In this document: one piece after another, positions 15,213-15,420 of the stretch | Position numbering within the stretch: position 1 is the first letter of the stretch | Layout of the letters: every line of letters begins with the position of its first letter | DNA from: a bacterium | GTDB taxonomy: Bacteria > AUK180 | DNA length: 15,420 nt | Assembly: GCA_030622125.1 (NCBI GenBank) | Contig: JAUXGM010000043.1 | Location: 1-15,420 of the forward strand | Direction: 5' to 3' | Made by a program: the position numbers and the translations under genes | The notes under the pieces: generated by a model | What the model saw: the letters and a program-made list of their open reading frames with translations, nothing else | Told to the model about the DNA's origin: nothing | Database searches by the model: none

Positions 15213-15420
<208 letters not shown>

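Overview
The window is AT-rich (roughly one third G+C by eye) and comes from a diderm (Gram-negative) bacterium. It carries a predicted outer-membrane beta-barrel, a TolC-type outer-membrane efflux protein with its periplasmic adaptor, and a periplasmic HtrA/DegP protease. Promoters are of ordinary sigma-70 type and Shine-Dalgarno sites are mostly good. A secreted protein with SbsA-like Ig modules, a FadL-like barrel and low GC would suit an uncultured lineage of the Fibrobacterota-Chlorobiota-Bacteroidota neighbourhood (for example Cloacimonadota or Delongbacteria). That placement is inference only; no rRNA is present and no search was run.

Layout: (1) 2-991, the C-terminal end of a large secreted protein. 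(2) 1051-2562, an outer-membrane barrel gene with its own consensus promoter and a strong terminator. (3) 2737-8428, a five-gene operon in which every junction overlaps: TolC-like channel, membrane-fusion protein, MacB/FtsX-type permease, a PaaK/CapK-like adenylate-forming enzyme and a GNAT-like acyltransferase. No ABC ATPase is encoded in it. (4) 8425-10960 on the minus strand, pta-pyrD-pyrF: phosphate acetyltransferase and two de novo pyrimidine enzymes, tightly packed. (5) 11117-12992, a compact restriction-modification pair: an N4-cytosine-type methyltransferase with an apparently dead staphylococcal-nuclease-like C-terminal domain, and an MjaI-like restriction endonuclease. (6) 12977-14380 on the minus strand, an HtrA/DegP protease whose end overlaps the endonuclease gene. 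(7) 14381-14852, a gene-free stretch with a tandem repeat and a large inverted repeat. (8) 14853-15420, a consensus promoter driving tRNA-Thr(UGU), tRNA-Tyr(GUA), tRNA-Gly(UCC), tRNA-Thr(GGU) and the start of tuf (EF-Tu), the same order as the E. coli thrU-tyrU-glyT-thrT-tufB operon.

The most notable observations are three. The first is the methyltransferase fused to a degenerate nuclease fold beside an MjaI-like endonuclease. MjaI cuts CTAG, and a careful manual scan found only one CTAG in the whole window (about 45 expected from base composition), lying inside the endonuclease gene itself. The second is the ATPase-less TolC/adaptor/MacB operon coupled to an activating enzyme and an acyltransferase, which looks like a dedicated make-and-export system of unknown product. 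The third is a run of ten T in the -35/-10 spacer of the outer-membrane barrel promoter, which could make its expression phase variable.
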